This document shows positions 6,842-8,339 of a stretch of DNA of 8,339 nucleotides, piece by piece. This DNA is from Ktedonobacter sp. (GTDB taxonomy: Bacteria > Chloroflexota > Ktedonobacteria > Ktedonobacterales > Ktedonobacteraceae): assembly GCA_003450555.1 (NCBI GenBank), contig DMFQ01000332.1:1-8339 (forward strand), read 5' to 3'. The notes under the pieces were generated by a model that was not told the origin of the DNA, searched no databases, and saw only the letters and a program-made list of their open reading frames with translations. Position numbers and translations under genes: made by a program. Position 1 is the first letter of the stretch; every line of letters begins with the position of its first letter.

Positions 6842-7890
6842 TGTGCCTCCGACTGTGCCGCTGAATCTCCTGACTTCCCCCACTCGCCCCGCAGTTCAAC
6901 CTCTAATTCCAGATCCACCCCAAACTTCTCATGTACGCGGTTGCGAGCCTCTTTGATCAGTGCCACCACATCCGTGGCACTGGCACTACCTAAGTTGACG
7001 ATAAAGTTAGCATGACGTTCAGAAATTTTTGCCTTACCGTGGACCATACCCTTCATGCCCACTTGCTCTATCAGGCGACCGGCATAATCTCCCGGCGGAT
7101 TTTTGAAGACCGAGCCTGCACTCTGCTGCGGAGGCTGCGTCCTCTTGCGATGTTGTTTATATTGTTCAATCAGCTCCCGCAGCTTCTGCGGTTCTTCGCG
7201 GTGAAGGCGAATTCCCAGTCGCATGATGATTTCAGCCGGTTCAATCAGTTGGCGCGGCGCAACCTCAGGATAGCCTTGCGCATCAAACTGGACGCGCCGC
7301 AATTCACGAAAACGACTGTGTCTGTAGCTCAGATCAAGCTCATCGTGCTGGTAGCGCCGTACGATCGGGACACTATACTGCTCCTCGGAGCTACTGCGAG
7401 CATCTAACACCTCAATCCACTCCAGTACCTGTGCCATGTCACCGTTGTGCGCTCCGGCATTACTGATAACGCCACCTCCCAAAGTACCAGGTATCCCCGG
7501 TCCAAACTCCAACCCTCCCCAACCCTGCGGCGCCAGTTCATTCAACAGGCGCGGCCAGCTTACTCCAGCTTCCGCCAGCAGCAGCACTGTCCCGTCCTCT
7601 TGCTCCTCGATGCTATAGTTATTAAGCGCAATACGAGCAACTATGCCACGCATGCCAGCATCGGCATACAAGGTATTTGTGCCATTGCCTACCAGCAAGA
7701 GAGGCCAATGCCGCTCGGCGCATAGGCGTACTAAACTCATCAACTCGTCTCGCGAATCGAGTGTAATCCACACATCAGCCGGACCACCAACGCCAAAAGT
7801 GCAGTGGCGTGCCAGCGGCTCGTTGAGGCGTACCCGCTCCCGAAAATGCGTGCGTAGTTCAGTGTAAACAGCCATAGCGTCGAATGTCAT
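6838..7890 (-). CDS. murB: UDP-N-acetylmuramate dehydrogenase MurB (UDP-N-acetylenolpyruvoylglucosamine reductase)
   Basis: MurB reduces UDP-GlcNAc-enolpyruvate to UDP-MurNAc with NADPH and bound FAD, in the cytoplasm, as the second committed step of peptidoglycan precursor synthesis. The product is 350 residues. The start is ATG 7890, with AGGGA about seven bases upstream. Residues about 30-150 form the FAD-binding part (TFGVGGPADVW at 31-41; LLLVGNGTN at 64-72; FGPGIPGTLGGGVISNAGAH at 129-148). SYRHSRF (188-194) is typical. GSVFKNP (259-265) carries the proton-donor serine S260, and LELEVEL (327-333) carries the expected catalytic glutamate, probably E330. The family comes in two types. The short GSVFKNP-to-KISERHANF arrangement suggests type II, which I did not verify by alignment. 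It starts 56 bp after murC and overlaps ftsQ by four bases, so translational coupling with ftsQ is likely. Confidence 0.96.
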   Translation of the reverse strand: MTFDAMAVYTELRTHFRERVRLNEPLARHCTFGVGGPADVWITLDSRDELMSLVRLCAERHWPLLLVGNGTNTLYADAGMRGIVARIALNNYSIEEQEDGTVLLLAEAGVSWPRLLNELAPQGWGGLEFGPGIPGTLGGGVISNAGAHNGDMAQVLEWIEVLDARSSSEEQYSVPIVRRYQHDELDLSYRHSRFRELRRVQFDAQGYPEVAPRQLIEPAEIIMRLGIRLHREEPQKLRELIEQYKQHRKRTQPPQQSAGSVFKNPPGDYAGRLIEQVGMKGMVHGKAKISERHANFIVNLGSASATDVVALIKEARNRVHEKFGVDLELEVELRGEWGKSGDSAAQSEAQ

Positions 7891-7946
7891 AAACTATTCC
7901 CTGTGAGTTGGGATCCGGTGTACCGCACCCCGTTACCACTCGTCAT

Positions 7947-8339
7947 TTATTCCTCGTCGTTCAAAATTATGTCAGTTAACGTATAAATATCGCCCGCTCC
8001 CATCACCAGGACCACATCACCTGAGCGCAATAGACTGCGTAACACTTGCGCAGTCTCCTGCACACTCCCGCCATGCAACACTTGCCCGCCTTCCCGCATG
8101 TAGGGCCCCAATTCATTGTGCCCAGATGCCATTGCCTCCACCAGCTCTCGTGAAGAGACCAGGCCTGTGTCGCGCTCCCGCGCCGGGAAAATATCGGCGA
8201 TGATCGCCACATCGGCAAGGCCAAACGCACTTAAAAACTGCGTAAAAAAGATTTTCGTCCGGCTGAACATATGCGGCTGGTAAACCGCCACCAGGCGTCG
8301 TCCAGGATACCGCTCATGTGCCGCCTCCAATGTTGCTGC
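7947..8339 (-). CDS. murC: UDP-N-acetylmuramate-L-alanine ligase MurC, C-terminal part (5' end outside window)
   Basis: The frame is open to the window edge at 8339 and ends in TAA at 7949-7947, giving 130 residues of the C-terminal domain. MurC joins L-alanine to UDP-MurNAc with ATP, the first step of the peptide stem. The visible motifs fit the third domain of Mur ligases of the MurC type: LVAVYQPHMFSRT (16-28), then FLSAFGLADVAIIADIFPARE (35-55), and the near-terminal GDVVLVMGAGDIY (107-119). The protein ends eleven residues after that motif (LTDIILNDEE), a normal length. The central ATP-binding domain is upstream and unseen. A TTG at 8330 is an internal codon, not a start. Murein-recycling ligase Mpl is a related possibility, but the position just before murB in a dcw cluster favours MurC. 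Confidence 0.92.
   Translation of the reverse strand, partial: AATLEAAHERYPGRRLVAVYQPHMFSRTKIFFTQFLSAFGLADVAIIADIFPARERDTGLVSSRELVEAMASGHNELGPYMREGGQVLHGGSVQETAQVLRSLLRSGDVVLVMGAGDIYTLTDIILNDEE

Noticed and set aside
7891..7946. Imperfect inverted repeat between murC and murB (GGTG/CACC with outer GAGT/ACTC)
   Set aside because: The stems are short and mismatched, with no T-run; it is neither a terminator nor a clear operator.

Overview
The window looks like chromosomal DNA of a bacterium with intermediate GC content. My best guess is a member of the Chloroflexota, possibly of the Ktedonobacteria type. That guess rests on remembered resemblance: a cell-division cluster that includes FtsA, an FtsQ with a long arginine-rich cytoplasmic tail, an FtsZ with a very long linker, and a His-rich membrane protein resembling Chloroflexota membrane proteins. 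It is inference and not proof.

Layout. Two plus-strand genes face a minus-strand operon. At the left edge (bases 1-1542, plus strand) is the C-terminal part of a large DNA methyltransferase or restriction-modification protein (Eco57I/TaqI-like), whose catalytic half lies outside the window. After a 219-bp intergenic stretch that holds a strong inverted repeat (1599-1620) comes a small membrane-anchored protein with two BON domains (from 1762). Its second BON domain is interrupted by what looks like a one-base insertion at 2482/2483. The rest of the domain is intact in the next frame, up to 2599. A 14-bp hairpin with T-runs on both sides (2615-2647) then separates the two convergent units.

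From the right edge leftwards, on the minus strand, is a division and cell wall (dcw) operon in the order murC (partial), murB, ftsQ, ftsA, ftsZ. MurC and MurB are cytoplasmic enzymes of peptidoglycan precursor synthesis. FtsQ is the membrane-spanning divisome scaffold, FtsA the actin-like membrane tether, and FtsZ the tubulin-like ring protein. murB and ftsQ overlap by four bases (ATGA), and ftsA and ftsZ are 19 bp apart, so coupled expression is likely. The only sizeable gap is about 145 bp between ftsQ and ftsA. FtsZ ends in the classic FtsA-binding peptide, and FtsA ends in an amphipathic membrane-targeting helix, so the two partners look functionally matched.

I see no CRISPR array, tRNA, rRNA or insertion sequence, and no convincing new multi-gene system. 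The points most worth a second look are the frameshifted tandem-BON protein, the inverted repeat upstream of it, and the two 16-bp perfect palindromes inside ftsQ and ftsA.
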